NCBI RefSeq assembly: GCF_000165425.1
Contig: NW_001799055.1
Location: forward strand, 499,804-563,803
DNA length: 64,000 nucleotides
Source of the DNA: Paramecium tetraurelia
Lineage: Eukaryota > Ciliophora > Oligohymenophorea > Peniculida > Parameciidae
Direction of reading: 5' to 3'
In this document: positions 51,484-62,962 of the stretch, in pieces
How the letters are laid out: each line of letters begins with the position of its first letter
Position numbering within the stretch: position 1 is the stretch's first letter
Notes under the pieces: generated by a model
Told to the model about the DNA's origin: nothing
The model's input: the letters and a program-made list of their open reading frames with translations, nothing else
Database searches by the model: none
Translations under genes and position numbers: made by a program

Positions 51484-52565
51484 TCAGCATGTCTGTCTTT
51501 CGACAAATGACTTATTTATTACATTCCATATTTTGGAATGCAAAAAACAAAGAGAAGTTCCTCCTCTTTTATTTTAGGTAGTCATTCTATTCAAATCAGA
51601 CATACAAACATAGGGCATAGCACTTTGGACTGAGATACCAAATTTAGAATGGTCTTTTGTATATTTAAATTTATAACCCTAAATATAGAATTTGAATTAT
51701 ACATTATGATTTCTATAAATATTGCTATAAGTTTGGTAAGTATTTGTGCATGCAGCCTCCTATAGACCTCCAGTTCCATTTCCCCATGTTTCCATTACCA
51801 AACCAACTTTTAATGTAGGAGCAACAACTGTAGCATAAAAGTCATCCACTAAATTTTGGTTCTTGGAAATAACATTAATGATCATTCCATTCTTGCTCTT
51901 AACCTATGAAGCTCCATTTTAGGCTGGGATTTTCCTTGAATTGTTTCTTAAAGCAAAAATATTTGGGTAAGTTGACTCAAAAGTGCTGATTTCATTAGCC
52001 TTCTGGGTTAAGGTTTAGGCAATAATATATTGCTCGGCTACAACATTAATTTAAGAAGTCATCATTGTCACACAAAAAAAATGTTGCCCATTTACACTAG
52101 AACTGCTTGGCATTCCAGGTATTATATAACTAAATTTATATTACCAAAATATTACCTTTAAGTATCATCGAAAACAGGGAATTGTGGTGTTGAATGGTTG
52201 ATTATGAATCCCTATCCACTAGTAGATGCTGACAAAATGCCTTTGGAATGAGCTCTATCGGAGATTGTTGATTTTCCAGAGGGTTAATCATTCCATACTA
52301 CATTCATAGTTGTAGTTGATGTAAATGAGATCTAACTCACAGTTCTTTACAAGGCAGATGTATAGTCTCTCAAATCATCATTCATCAGGTTCATTGCAGA
52401 ACAGTCATTTTGTGAATCACAATAATAGTATTCAAATCCACTATAGGGAATACTTGTGTCAGCAGGCAATTTGAATATCAGCCACCAGTCAACCTATGTT
52501 CCTGTCGAACTTAAGCAGCTTTGGCTAAACACCTATATCACTAGAACTAGCAGAAGGATTTTCAT
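51484..52565 (-). CDS. DNase II family acid endonuclease
   Basis: 351 aa, one 26-nt intron (52130-52155). A signal peptide (MKILLLVLVIQVFSQ) precedes WWLIFKLPA, the family N-terminal motif. The first catalytic His motif AHSKGIL, the NHSTPQFP segment, METWGNG, the second His motif KDHSKFGIS and the DLNR...RGG C-terminal block all occur in the family order. DNase II cuts DNA at low pH in lysosomes or phagosomes, leaving 3'-phosphates. In a bacterivorous ciliate the likely role is digestion of prey DNA in food vacuoles. Length is normal and both catalytic His motifs are kept, so it should be active. Confidence 0.92.
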
Positions 52566-53700
52566 TGTTACAATTATCAATGAACTATCTTTGTTTTATA
52601 ATATGATATCACTTTATATGTCATGTGACGCACTTTTTTTATATTGTAATACTGTTCAAAATCTTTAAGCTTTGTACAATAATATTCAATATAATTAAAT
52701 TAAGTGACATTTATTTTTTTAATACTAATACTACATTAAATCATCTTGCATTTTAAAATATTATACCACTTTTAATTAACTCAAAATAATTGTATTATTC
52801 TCCTCTTTGATAAAGGTCGTTGTTGTTCCGAATTATGGTCATGATATGACTTAAATTCAATTAAAAAATAAAGAGATTTAAACTTTCTATTTATTGAAAT
52901 TGCAAGAACTCAGAATTTGCATTTTAGAATTTTCATCATTTACCAATATACCTACAAGAATAAGGATCACTATTGATATTGTATATGAAATATTTCTAAA
53001 ATTCATAAATCATAATCCTTTCTACTTCTTATATTATGATCAAATATATTTCTGATGAAATGCAAATATACTTTTTATTTATTGTCATAATCTTTACTTT
53101 TTAAATATGACAATAAAACATGAATCCCCCCTCATTGATGTACCTTAATCAAATATCTCAATATTTTATGTGACGAAATTGATAAAAAATAGTATTATTT
53201 TCTTTTGATTATGTAATATTAGAGTAATAATCTGTCACCACTCGCAAAAATATAAAATTTAATAAAAATTTTCTTATTAGAACAATAATATCCTGAATTA
53301 TGTGAAAATACGACATATACATCCCTTATAATCTAATATGGCTATAAAAATTGGAATATAAGTATTTTGTGGCGACATAAAACTTATTTTAATAAATCAA
53401 GTGAAAAATCTTAACATTTTGATACCAGAACTTCAAATATCACTATTCTTATCAGAAAATTTAGTTGCTTTTGATTTGTGATTTTTTAAAATAAATTAAT
53501 AAACTTCTAATCAAATGATGTCATAAAAAGATACAATATAAAAATTTTGAAAACAGGAAAGGAAATGGGATTCAATTATTATTAAGCATTACAAGATTAG
53601 AAGCAAGCAATTTGGTGTGGCAGAGATGATTATTTTAAGTAAATTGAATATAAATTTTATTGATTATATTTATAAAAATTTGTCAGTTAATCGAACAATC
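52566..53700. other. Gene-free stretch
   Basis: About 1.1 kb of AT-rich DNA between the divergent DNase II and Aurora-like kinase genes. A short frame at 53,563-53,660 (starting MGFNYY) could be an upstream exon of the kinase but cannot be joined to it. Nothing else recognised. Confidence 0.4.
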
Positions 53701-55242
53701 ATGTAAAGAAAAATAGAATGCTATAATAAAGGACTTTTTACGTCAATGACTCAATTTGAACTCAAATAGAGATCTAACGGTAAGACTAGTTTAGGAACTG
53801 GATCTTTTGGAACTGTTAATCTGGTACAACATGTCAAATCATAATCACTCTATGCCATAAAATCAATTTAACAAAGCAATATCTAAACTCCATATGAGTA
53901 GGAAGGAGTGGAAAGGGAAATTAAAGTCCATTTAAAGTGCCATCATCCAAATATCGTAAATTTGTATGATAGTTTCATTGAACATGGAAACGTATATATG
54001 GTGTTGGAATATGCTGAAAATGGAAACCTCTACAATTACGTATAAAGGAGAAAAAGATTAGATGAAAAAGAAGCCTGCAAGTACTTTATTTAAACCTGCA
54101 AAGCATTGCAATATCTTCATGAAATAAATGTATTCCATAGAGATATCAAAGTAATAAATGATATAAACATACATAGCCTGAGAATTTGTTGTTGGATAGC
54201 AATAACGACATCAAATTATGTGATTTCGGATGGTGCGCAGAGAACATTCATCTTAAAAGAAAGACCTTCTGTGGAACCTACGAGTACATGGCTCCTGAAA
54301 TTGTCTCAGACTTGCCCTATGACTATAAGATAGACATCTGGTCAGTTGGAGTATTGCTTTATGAATTGTTGCATGGGTATGCTCCATTTAAGGGGAAGGA
54401 ATACAAGGAAATAGCAGCAAATATAAAGACCGGCTTAATACGCTATTCCAGTTCAATCAATGCAGATGCCCAAGAACTAATAAAGAATATCTTATAAAAA
54501 GAACCATCTTAGAGATTATCCTTCAAAGATATTTATCAATCTCCATTTGTTCAGAGATGCTATCCATAATAAGGATGTAATATTGTTATCTAATAATATA
54601 ATAGAACTTAAGATATCGTTATCTCCAAGGTCTAGTTTTTCAGTTGATTAAAATTCAATCTAAAAATATCAATCTCCTTTGATAAGTCACAAATAATAAC
54701 CAATTGGTAGATTAAATCAAACAAATGGGAATAATTTGAACAACTCTTCATCTTTGAGTATCAAATCTCCTAATATATCAAAAACAAGAGTTGATTCAAA
54801 GAAACAATCAAATATATTTGATGATATCAAAAAGAAAATCATTTATGAATAGACCAGTCCTTTAAGGGATGCGACAAACATGCATAAAAGAAATTAGGCT
54901 AGTTTAACCAATTTAATCAAGAATTCTAATACAAAAATTACATAGATAAAAAGTCCTTAACCAAAAAAGATCTAATTGAGTAAATACTGTTCAAAATCAA
55001 GAAACTTTGATGAAAATGGAACTCTCAAGCTTTTAGATTAATTTAAATCAATGCCATCGTTTACAATAGAGGATCAATAGCATACTTTCGAAGAGGAAAA
55101 CAGATTAAATTTAAAGACTGATAGAGTTATCAAAGTGTAAAATAAGGATTGTGTTTCTAGATTCAAAAAAGAATCTCATTAGTCTTAAGATTTAGATAAG
55201 ATACTAAAAATGTATCTAAGTATGTGCAGCAGTAGACAATGA
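53701..55242 (+). CDS. Aurora-like Ser/Thr protein kinase
   Basis: About 504 aa, one 26-nt intron (54151-54176) inside HRDIK/PEN. The Gly loop [34 protein letters not shown] and FCGTYEYMAPE are present; the Trp after DFG and the TFCGT activation loop are typical of Aurora kinases. The catalytic domain is followed by a 200-residue basic, Ser/Asn-rich tail, unusual for Aurora but common for Paramecium kinases. One extra A near 54,628 breaks the frame between domain and tail. Aurora kinases act in mitosis and, in protists, in flagellar/ciliary control. Subfamily assignment is likely, not certain. Confidence 0.88.
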
Positions 55243-55848
55243 ATTGTTATTTTTATAATTTAGTACTTTATTAAATATTTTTGTAATCTATTATATTCTA
55301 AGGTCAGTTAAGAAAAATTCATTAGTCGTTAAATCTGAAATTATATAATTGCATCAAATATTAGCGTAATTAATATTGTTTGGTATTTGTACTAGGATAT
55401 AAGATATTAACATATTGAATTAAAAGCTTAATTATGTTGATATTATTTAATAATTTCTGATCTCAATTTATTGTTTAAATTATTAATTTGTTAAAATACT
55501 GACTAAGCAAGCCATAGATCAAAATTAATAATGTATCATCATTTACTAAATATATGACTCTAAAATAAAATAAAAATTCATCCTAACAGATTCAGTCATC
55601 AATAATTATTTGTCCATTTTGGTCATTTATCTTGGTTAATTTTGATCTAAAGTAATCACATAAACCGATAACAAAATTGATCCCAATCAAATTTCAATCC
55701 ATGCTAACTCCCAAAACTTCATCAATAAACATTTATGTGACTATTTGCATATTAAATCCAAATTTTATTATTCATTTAGTCCATAGATTCTATGATTAAT
55801 TTAAATCTCATGGCATTTTAATTACATTTTTAATAAAAATTAAATCTA
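55243..55848. other. Gene-free intergenic stretch
   Basis: About 600 bp AT-rich sequence. No gene or RNA recognised. Confidence 0.45.
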
Positions 55849-56246
55849 ATGAATAGTCAAGAGAATGTTGCTGGGGTGAAAACGAGGTCTATGAAAGTGT
55901 GCGATAATATGGTAGAAATTACTGCAAAACGAGTTTACTGTCATATTTCGAAAGCAAAGAAGACTTAATTGGTTCAAACTGTACTGAAATAGAAATGCAA
56001 AATTAAGAAAGTAAGATTTTCTTAAAATTTCAGATAGCCAAAGACCTGAATATTAACTATGCTACTGCTAAAACTATACTACATTGTTATAAGAAAAAGG
56101 AAATTAATTTGAACGATGACTCATAGTAAAAAAGGGCTAGTTATAGTTCTATAAAGAATGACCCTAAATTATATGTCTAAATTAGGCAAGGGGAAAAAAT
56201 AATAAACCACTATGAGTATTTCGATGTAATCAAAAGACACTAATGA
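55849..56246 (+). CDS. Small helix-turn-helix protein
   Basis: 124 aa, one 23-nt intron (56011-56033, CAG end). After splicing the middle reads as a homeodomain-like HTH: a basic first helix (KKTQLVQTVLK), then IKKIAKDLNINYATAKTI leading to a CYKKK end. The INYATAKTI recognition-helix motif is typical of HTHs in transposase-derived and protist-specific small DNA-binding proteins. No catalytic transposase domain is present. It may be a domesticated or regulatory DNA-binding protein. The C-terminus is short and has no motif. Confidence 0.62.
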
Positions 56247-56386
56247 TTTTTTTTAACTCCTCTTAATTTTGCATTTCACTATATATATATACAAAAAATA
56301 GAAAGTTCCTAGAAAAATTAAATGACTTCGACCAGAATCCTAAATAAAATACTTTTAAATATCATATTGATCAACGAATTGCCTTG

Positions 56387-56615
56387 ATGTGTTAAAAGCC
56401 AAAATATATAATTAATAAAGCTTAGTATATATTGTCAATTAAAGGAATTAAAGAGCTTGAATGCTTTAATTTCATAAGTCCTATATCGTGAACTCCTTAT
56501 AGAAATGATTATTTTGGATTCTATTCAAACCCTTCAGGAATATCACTAAATAAAAAAGTAGTAAAGAATTAATTTCAATAGTCGATTCTAAATCGATAGT
56601 ATATTTGAAAAATGA
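56387..56615 (+). CDS. Possible small protein or gene fragment
   Basis: A 67-aa product results if a 25-nt GTC...TAG intron (56478-56502) is removed. The same frame is open upstream to about 56,290 with coding-like residues (EKLNDFDQNPKQNTFKYH) but no ATG there. The start is therefore unclear and this may be the 3' end of a broken gene. Confidence 0.35.
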
Positions 56616-56904
56616 TAAGTAAATAAAATATATAAATGCTAGATATTTATAAATGCGTCCTTTGAATTTTCAAAAAAAAATGGCTTGCAAATCAAAATTA
56701 TTTTAAATTTTGTATTGTAATTAATTATGAAGGACAACAAAAATTAACCAGAATTAATTAAGACTTAAGTAGTTGACATTAATAATCATTTTTTAGTTAA
56801 GAAAGAGGAATTATCGTTATCTTGGTTTCCTTAGTATCAAAATTATGATATTATTTAAGGTAAACTATTAAGCAACCTTCTTATTAATCATCGAATATTA
56901 GTCA

Positions 56905-57204
56905 ATGTCTTTAGCAACAAGTAATCCCATTCGAAATACTAGCAACCTAGAGCTTTTAAACTATGTTTTACTGGGATTGTTCTAGAATCTCAATATTATA
57001 GTTCATATAATAACAGGAAATTAACCTAATAATTTAGAATTGAAAGATCTAAACTCATTAAATTATGAAAGAACAAGAGCAGATATCAATATACTATGCA
57101 TTTTAGAATGGATAAATTAGCAATTTTATAAAGACCCAAAAAAGGTAGATAAAATTGTTGATGTTATATAGAGATATTGCTATCTAAGAAAGATTGATCT
57201 TTGA
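56905..57204 (+). pseudogene. Truncated cNMP-binding-domain protein fragment
   Basis: A 99-aa frame whose second half (ERTRADINILCILEWINQQF, then VDKIVDVIQRYCYLRKID) resembles the N-terminal lead-in helix of ciliate cyclic-nucleotide-binding proteins. It stops at TGA just where the first beta strand should begin, and no CNBD follows. A 113-aa overlapping frame at 56727-57068 is probably a shadow. This looks like a truncated or decayed gene. Confidence 0.4.
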
Positions 57205-57497
57205 TCATATGTATACTAATTGTGAACAAATTAATTGTTATGTCCATGCTTAAATTTGGTTCTGCATGTTTAAATAACATTACGAATGTTTTAAATTATT
57301 ATATTTTATAAATGATGAATTATTTTGTAAAATAATTGGCTTATTTTATTTTTCTTTTGGTCATGAGGTTTATATCATAAAATCAATTATAAATTGCAAT
57401 TTTGGTTATATTGGGGAGATGACTTTTAGATCAATTTTACTCCAATTCATTTAAATGTTGGTTTAATTATAATTATTAAAATACATAAAGTCTATTG
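57205..57497. other. Intergenic stretch
   Basis: About 290 bp of AT-rich sequence. A long TGA-free frame crosses it but has noncoding-like composition (Ile/Phe/Tyr/Asn). Confidence 0.4.
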
Positions 57498-58293
57498 ATG
57501 CTTCATTGTTGTCGATGCAATAAAAGTCGATCTCCAAAAGATAGGAACAAAAGCAATACTAAATTGCAGGATCACTAAATTGAGTAAAGGGTGTAGCAGG
57601 CGAACCATTAACAAGCTTATATTGCGAAGATTAAGGAGAATGAATAAATGATTCTGAAAATGTACAAAGAGTTGTAAGATGAAAATGGTAGACTTAGAAG
57701 TCTTATAAATTCGTATTGATTATTTGTTTTAAGGTGTAGATTGGAATAGGAGAAATTAGAATTGCAGGAGAAATTCAATTAGTTATAGATTCAAAGCATA
57801 CAATTTATTCCTCAAAGTCATTCGAGATCAATACTGGAGGAGACTAATTTACATTTTAGTACCAAGCAACAGTCTTTCCAATTTAATGACCCCAGCAATA
57901 TAAAATATTAATCGTTAAAAAAATTGTACGACGAATTAATTAAGGATAAGGACTGGGATGCTTAGAAAAAGAATCAGTATTCATCTTCAATATAGTTTCT
58001 GAATAATATTCTTTAATAGAAGTAAGAAGACTTGGAATTGGCACAAGGCCAAATCATTAAGCAGAATAAGATCATTGGGGAATATGAGTTAAAATATAAT
58101 TAATTATTATGTAATACATATGATTAATAAATAAGAGGATTACTAGTAGTTATAATAGGAGGTTTACTAAAGGAAGAGATCATTCTCGGAATTTAAAACC
58201 ATGGCACTATCGTAGGATAACCCTTTTAATGGAGTGATTTAGGAGGCGATCAAATTAAACCCTTAGAAAATTGTAATAAAAACTATAAATTGA
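57498..58293 (+). CDS. Coiled-coil protein with N-terminal Cys cluster
   Basis: 247 aa with introns at 57713-57739 (27 nt, or 57713-57733) and 58111-58135 (25 nt). Starts MLHCCRCNKSRSP, a short CCxC cluster that might bind metal, then a Gln/Glu/Lys coiled coil for about 170 residues. The ending (QEAIKLNPQKIVIKTIN) is non-helical. It ends 29 bp before the next (+) coiled-coil gene. No family recognised. Confidence 0.62.
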
Positions 58294-58322
58294 GTTCGTC
58301 TATTTATATAATTATATTTATA

Positions 58323-59024
58323 ATGATTACTCGCAGTGAAATTAAGGGATTTCTGCCCCAAAGTATTAGTAAACAATATAAAACAGAACCGATAGATCAG
58401 AATATCAGCGATCTCTCCTTCAGTTTCACACACAGTTTGAAGAGTAGTGTGAAGCCGAAGTTAAACGATTCAATACAATTCGAAACCCAGATATCTTAGA
58501 GAATTCAAGTTAAACCTCCTCTAACATCAAAGAGCAACAAAAAGTTCTCGATCCCAATAATCAGAGATAAAACAAACTTTAATTCTGGATTGATTAGTGA
58601 TTAAATGTCTACTCCTAGATCGAAATTGTAAGACTGTAAATTTTAACTAATTCATCTCAAGCTGTAAAACTAACAAAACCAAAAGATCAACAAGCAAATA
58701 TTGATTGAGAAATTATCTAAGCAATTGAAACAATCTTCAACAACCAACATCCCAAAATCAAAAGAGATGATGTAAATTGAGTTGTTATTAGCTGCATACA
58801 ATTAATTACACTTAAGTCATTCAAAGTTGAAACAGGAGAACAAGACTTTAGAATAAGAAATCACAATATGGAAATCAAAGTATCAGGATTTGGAAAAAAA
58901 GACAAAATCAAACATCCATTCTAAAAGTACATCATTATAAGTGTAATTCAATAAGCCAATTAATTAAAATATATAAGAGAGATTAAAAACACAATCAAAT
59001 TCTTTTAAGTTCTCCTTATATTGA
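58323..59024 (+). CDS. Basic coiled-coil protein
   Basis: An intronless 233-aa frame. The N-terminal half is Ser/Lys/Pro-rich and disordered; the C-terminal half holds a coiled coil (LLLAAYNQLHLSHSKLK, then QENKTLEQEI). It follows the previous coiled-coil gene by 29 bp and ends 44 bp from a convergent stop. Both tandem genes may act together, which is inference from position only. Confidence 0.72.
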
Positions 59025-59068
59025 TTTATATAATTCATACTATATTTATACATATATATTTAGATTAG

Positions 59069-60249
59069 TCATTGTTTTCTTGATCCAAAATTACTTAAGC
59101 TTGGATACTCCCCATAATTATTTCTCATCTGTCTCTGTGATCCAAACTATTGTTAACTTTATTGCAAGTAATTATTGGAACCAGGAGACTGATTCATGTA
59201 TTAGGCTTGCTATGAAATCTCAAGTCCCCCTTTTGTTTGACTTTATGAAATCTTCTGTTCAGATTATCTTATTGATGCTTTACTATTTATAGCCGATCCA
59301 GCATTAGATTTCGAAGTAGTTATTTCTGGGGGAGCCAACTTGTGAATATTCAAGTATTCCGGTAGATCATAATTAACTACTTTTAGAAACTCAGAAATAA
59401 ATCCTCCTAATTAAGAACTAGATTTATGTATAAATTAGTACGATTTCTCAGAATCAAAACTAACTTTGGTTTAATGAAGAGCATATCTCTCTGTGAATTC
59501 TTATGCTTGTAGAAAATATTGTTCATTTTCCTGTAAAGTTTTGGATTTCAAAAATCGTATGAGTGGTCTCATGCAATCCTGATTCTTTAAATTATCTAAT
59601 AATTCAACATGTGAATTCCATCTATCTTGAATTACCTATTTGAAGAATTGAGCATCTCGTTTATAATTTTCAATATTTTTTATATGCTTTCCTTGGACAT
59701 CTATGAGCAATGAATTGAAATGTTATTCAATTATCTTAATGATCCTCTCCTTCTTCTCATTTAATAGTTTTATGCATTACATGTTCATTTGGTCAGCCAT
59801 TAATACAGAATTAGTAATATTCTAAAAGCAAGATGCCAATTTATTAGCTTATAATATATATGATCTAAAGGTACCTTCATTATGCACTGTCAATTATATT
59901 TTATTTAAGACATTTTCCAGACTATCCAATTTAGGTTTGGACTGCGATTCAAAATGCTCCTGCACATGTTAAGGAATACATTCAGGACATAATGGGAAAC
60001 AACATCCTTCAAGTTAACAGAAGTTAGTATAATTATATCCTTAATGATTGTAGCAATTAATCTAATTGCAATTTAAATAAACAATACTCTTGGTATGTTG
60101 TGAGTGTTAAATTCATTACAATGCTCGAGAATTTTAGGTACTTATAAAACGCTTGACACCAATTTTGTTTCACACATTGGATTATTGGCCTATTATTATT
60201 AAGTTATCTATCCAAGAGAAGTGACTGAAGCTTGATATCCCTTTGACAT
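59069..60249 (-). CDS. B-box-like zinc-finger coiled-coil protein
   Basis: About 393 aa. After a short Gln-rich N-terminus, two Cys/His clusters (HCNEFNTH and the CPECIPQHVQEH end of a B-box) are followed by about 170 residues of coiled coil and a Ser/Gln/Asn-rich tail. One missing A near 60,080 breaks the frame inside the zinc region; adding one base gives an exact length. The layout equals the N-terminal half of the B-box/MORN fusion at 48.3-49.8 kb. It lies 50 bp downstream of the MORN gene on the same strand. Confidence 0.75.
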
Positions 60250-60299
60250 GACTGTTATAATAATATATTAAATATTAAATATTAATATAGTTATAAGAT

Positions 60300-61428
60300 T
60301 CACAGCTCTAAGAGTTGAGTGATTTAGACTTTATTACCTTCTACTTCTTCATCATTAAGCCATTTTATTCTCTGCCCATTTTGCCACATTCCAATTCTAT
60401 ATTATTTTTCACTCTGGTAATATATTCCAACACCAGATTATTTTCCATTAATCCAAGTACCTGCATATTTCCTACCATCTCCAAAATAGAACAAACCTCT
60501 ACCTTGTTTTTTATCTTATTAATAATTCTTTAATAAAAAAAGAAAATACTCCTTTGTAGCATTTTCCATCTGGCCATTTAAGAGTGCCTTCTCCATGCAT
60601 TTTGTTATCTAACCAATTCCCAACATATTCTCTTCCATCTGGCCATTTATAAACCCCAAATCCAGAAATTTCGTTGTCAATAAAATTACCTTTCCTTTAC
60701 ATTGAATTTTACCTTCATAACTAGCAGTATCAACAAAGGTTAATTGTCCTTTGCCATTCTTTTTACCAAATTAATACTAGCCTTCGTACTTTGCTCCATC
60801 GGGCCAGACTTCAATACCATAACCATGTTGATTGTCGTTAAGCCATTCACCCTCATACCTGGCTCCATTAAAATGCACGTAAGTTCCTTTACCACAAGCT
60901 GCATCATCTACCCATTCACCATCATAGATGTCTCCGTCAGCATGTATTAGTTTTCCCTTGATTTTAAAAGTCGCTTACTTATCCATTTGATTTATCTTGT
61001 TTCCATTAACCTTCATAGATTGATCCATCTGGCCATATCTATTTTCCATAGCCATCTCTCATGCCACTGAGCCATTGTCCTTCATATTTGGTTCCGTTTG
61101 GCATTAACATAATCTAGTTAAGTTGAAAAAGTACTGGAAGTAATTTACGCTCTTTAGTTTGGATGGTGTCGACAACTTATTAGGGTATGGGATGTTGGGT
61201 TGTAATCAAATTTTAGGAGATCTCTTGGTTGGAGACTTTGCTGCGCATTGAATTCTTCATAATGGCTGAGTCAAAATCATTGTTAATAAGGGCATCTATT
61301 TTATCTGAGTTCTAATCTTTTTGAGGTTTGTGATGCTTGATGGAAACCTGAATGGATCTTGTCGATATTTTTTATGATGTCAATTCATCCTTTTAACAAC
61401 ATTATGTAGCACATTTACATTAACCCAT
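60300..61428 (-). CDS. MORN-repeat protein with N-terminal lipidation signal
   Basis: About 361 aa, introns 60957-60978 and 60528-60549 (22 nt each). It starts MGQCKC, a likely N-myristoylation plus palmitoylation site. After a 110-residue polar linker come about nine MORN repeats (for example [28 protein letters not shown] and [14 protein letters not shown]). One missing A near 60,690 breaks the frame within a repeat. MORN arrays organise membrane-associated structures, and the lipid signal supports membrane attachment. Its (-) strand neighbour is a B-box coiled-coil gene. Confidence 0.88.
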
Positions 61429-61541
61429 TTAAATATTTATATTTGTAATATTATTATGATAGCTCATCTATTTCTAGCATTGATAATTTTATTGCCCTTT
61501 CTCCTTAATTGCTTCTTCCTTGCTCTTTTCTTCTTCTTACT

Positions 61542-61756
61542 CAGACAATCCAAAACTGCAATCGATTACTCACAGTAATGATTGATTATAGGATCTTATG
61601 CGTTTGATGCAAAAATCTAACTCTGAGGTACCTAGTATCTCTGAATACGCAGAGCTTGCAAATAGACTGATGGCGAATATAAGGTTGATGATGACATCAA
61701 TCTGGGATAAGGAATTGCAAATCTTCCCATTTATGAAAACAGTCTTTGCATTTTGA
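61542..61756 (+). CDS. Doubtful short coding segment
   Basis: A frame with coding-like residues (SEVPSISEYAELANRLMANI, ending PFMKTVFAF) contains one in-frame TGA near 61,585 and has no clear start. It could be a small gene with an unrecognised intron, or a relic. Confidence 0.28.
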
Positions 61757-61786
61757 ATAATAAATAAATAAATAAATAAATAATAA
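61757..61786. repeat. ATAA microsatellite
   Basis: About seven tandem copies of a TAAA/ATAA unit just upstream of the MAP kinase start. It is a simple repeat; a promoter role is not shown. Confidence 0.8.
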
Positions 61787-61796
61787 CAGAGCAAGA

Positions 61797-62962
61797 ATGA
61801 AGAACAATCTTTTTGGAGGAATCCCATTCAATTGTGGTGAAAGATATAGGTTGATAAAACTGGTTGGTACAGGTGCCTATGGTTCAGTGGTTCTGGGTTT
61901 TGATCAATAAAACTAGAATATGAAAGTTTAATCATACTCCTATATGCATAGGTGGCTATCAAGAAACTCAATTAAATCGAAGATGTCATTGATGCAAAAA
62001 GAATCCTAAGGGAAATCAAAATCCAAAGATCAATGAATCATTAAAATATTCTCAAAATATATGACATTATTTACGACAAAAAGACTGATCGATTTGGAGA
62101 TATTTATATAGTAAGTCCCTACTTTCCAGTTGACCTCGATAAAATTATTAAAAGCAGTCAAGAATTGACAGTCACTCAAGTCTAATTTATTATGTATCAA
62201 CTATGCAAGGGACTCTACTATTTGCATTCCTCTGGTTCCATTCATAGAGATATCAAGCCAGGAAATATATTGGCAAATGAAAAATGCGAAGTTTGCTATT
62301 GTGATTTTGGCTTTGCTAGAAAGTACGATGAACTTCATGATTAATTCGAAGAGAACATGACTGAATACGTAGTCACTCGATATTACAGAGCCCCTGAAAT
62401 CATGTTATCTAGTTAATAATACTCAAAACCAGTAGACATCTGGTCTTTGGGATGCACCTTCGCTGAACTTATGAGTCGCAAAACTCTCTTCAATGCTCCA
62501 AATTACATACAAATGCTTAAGATGTTCTTTAATATCTTAGGCAAACCCTCTGATGATGAACTTAATCAATTTGTTACCAATGAAAATGCTCATTCCTTTC
62601 TGTAAACCTTGCCCCCAAAACCAAAGCAACCTGCATCAAATAGTGTTCCATATCCTGATCCTAAAGCCAGAGATCTACTTGATTAGATGCTTGAAATCAA
62701 CCCAAAAAACAGAATTACTGCTTAAAAAGTATGCATTATCTCACATTAGTGTTTAGAACACCCTTTTTTCGAGTCGATTAGAAACCAAGCAGAAGAAATC
62801 ACATTTGCTGGTAACCTAGAATGCGATTTTGAAAATGATGATTCTATTACCCTAAACAATTTGAAACAACTAATTTTGATTGAAATCAATCAAATCAAAG
62901 CAAAGAATAATGAAGCATAAATTGTTATCGAAGAAGAGATGAAAAGACTTAACCTTTATTGA
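61797..62962 (+). CDS. MAP kinase (TEY activation loop)
   Basis: 372 aa, introns 61926-61951 (26 nt) and 62729-62749 (21 nt, a multiple of three). The Gly loop [33 protein letters not shown], the TEY phosphorylation motif followed by [10 protein letters not shown], and the CMGC-type [11 protein letters not shown] are all present, so it should be active. TEY defines the ERK-type MAP kinases; Gly replaces the Ser/Glu usual before N in PxN of the catalytic loop. The protein ends soon after the kinase domain. It would act in a phosphorylation cascade in the cytoplasm; the upstream stimulus is unknown. Confidence 0.95.

Larger units (their letters stand above)
61429..61796. other. Intergenic stretch between MORN and MAPK genes
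   Basis: About 370 bp between divergent genes. It contains the weak (+) frame listed at 61542-61756 and the ATAA repeat. Nothing else recognised. Confidence 0.4.

Noticed and set aside
61570-61827. An 85-codon (-) frame with hydrophobic start
   Set aside because: It overlaps the first exon of the MAP kinase and the ATAA repeat and looks like a chance frame.
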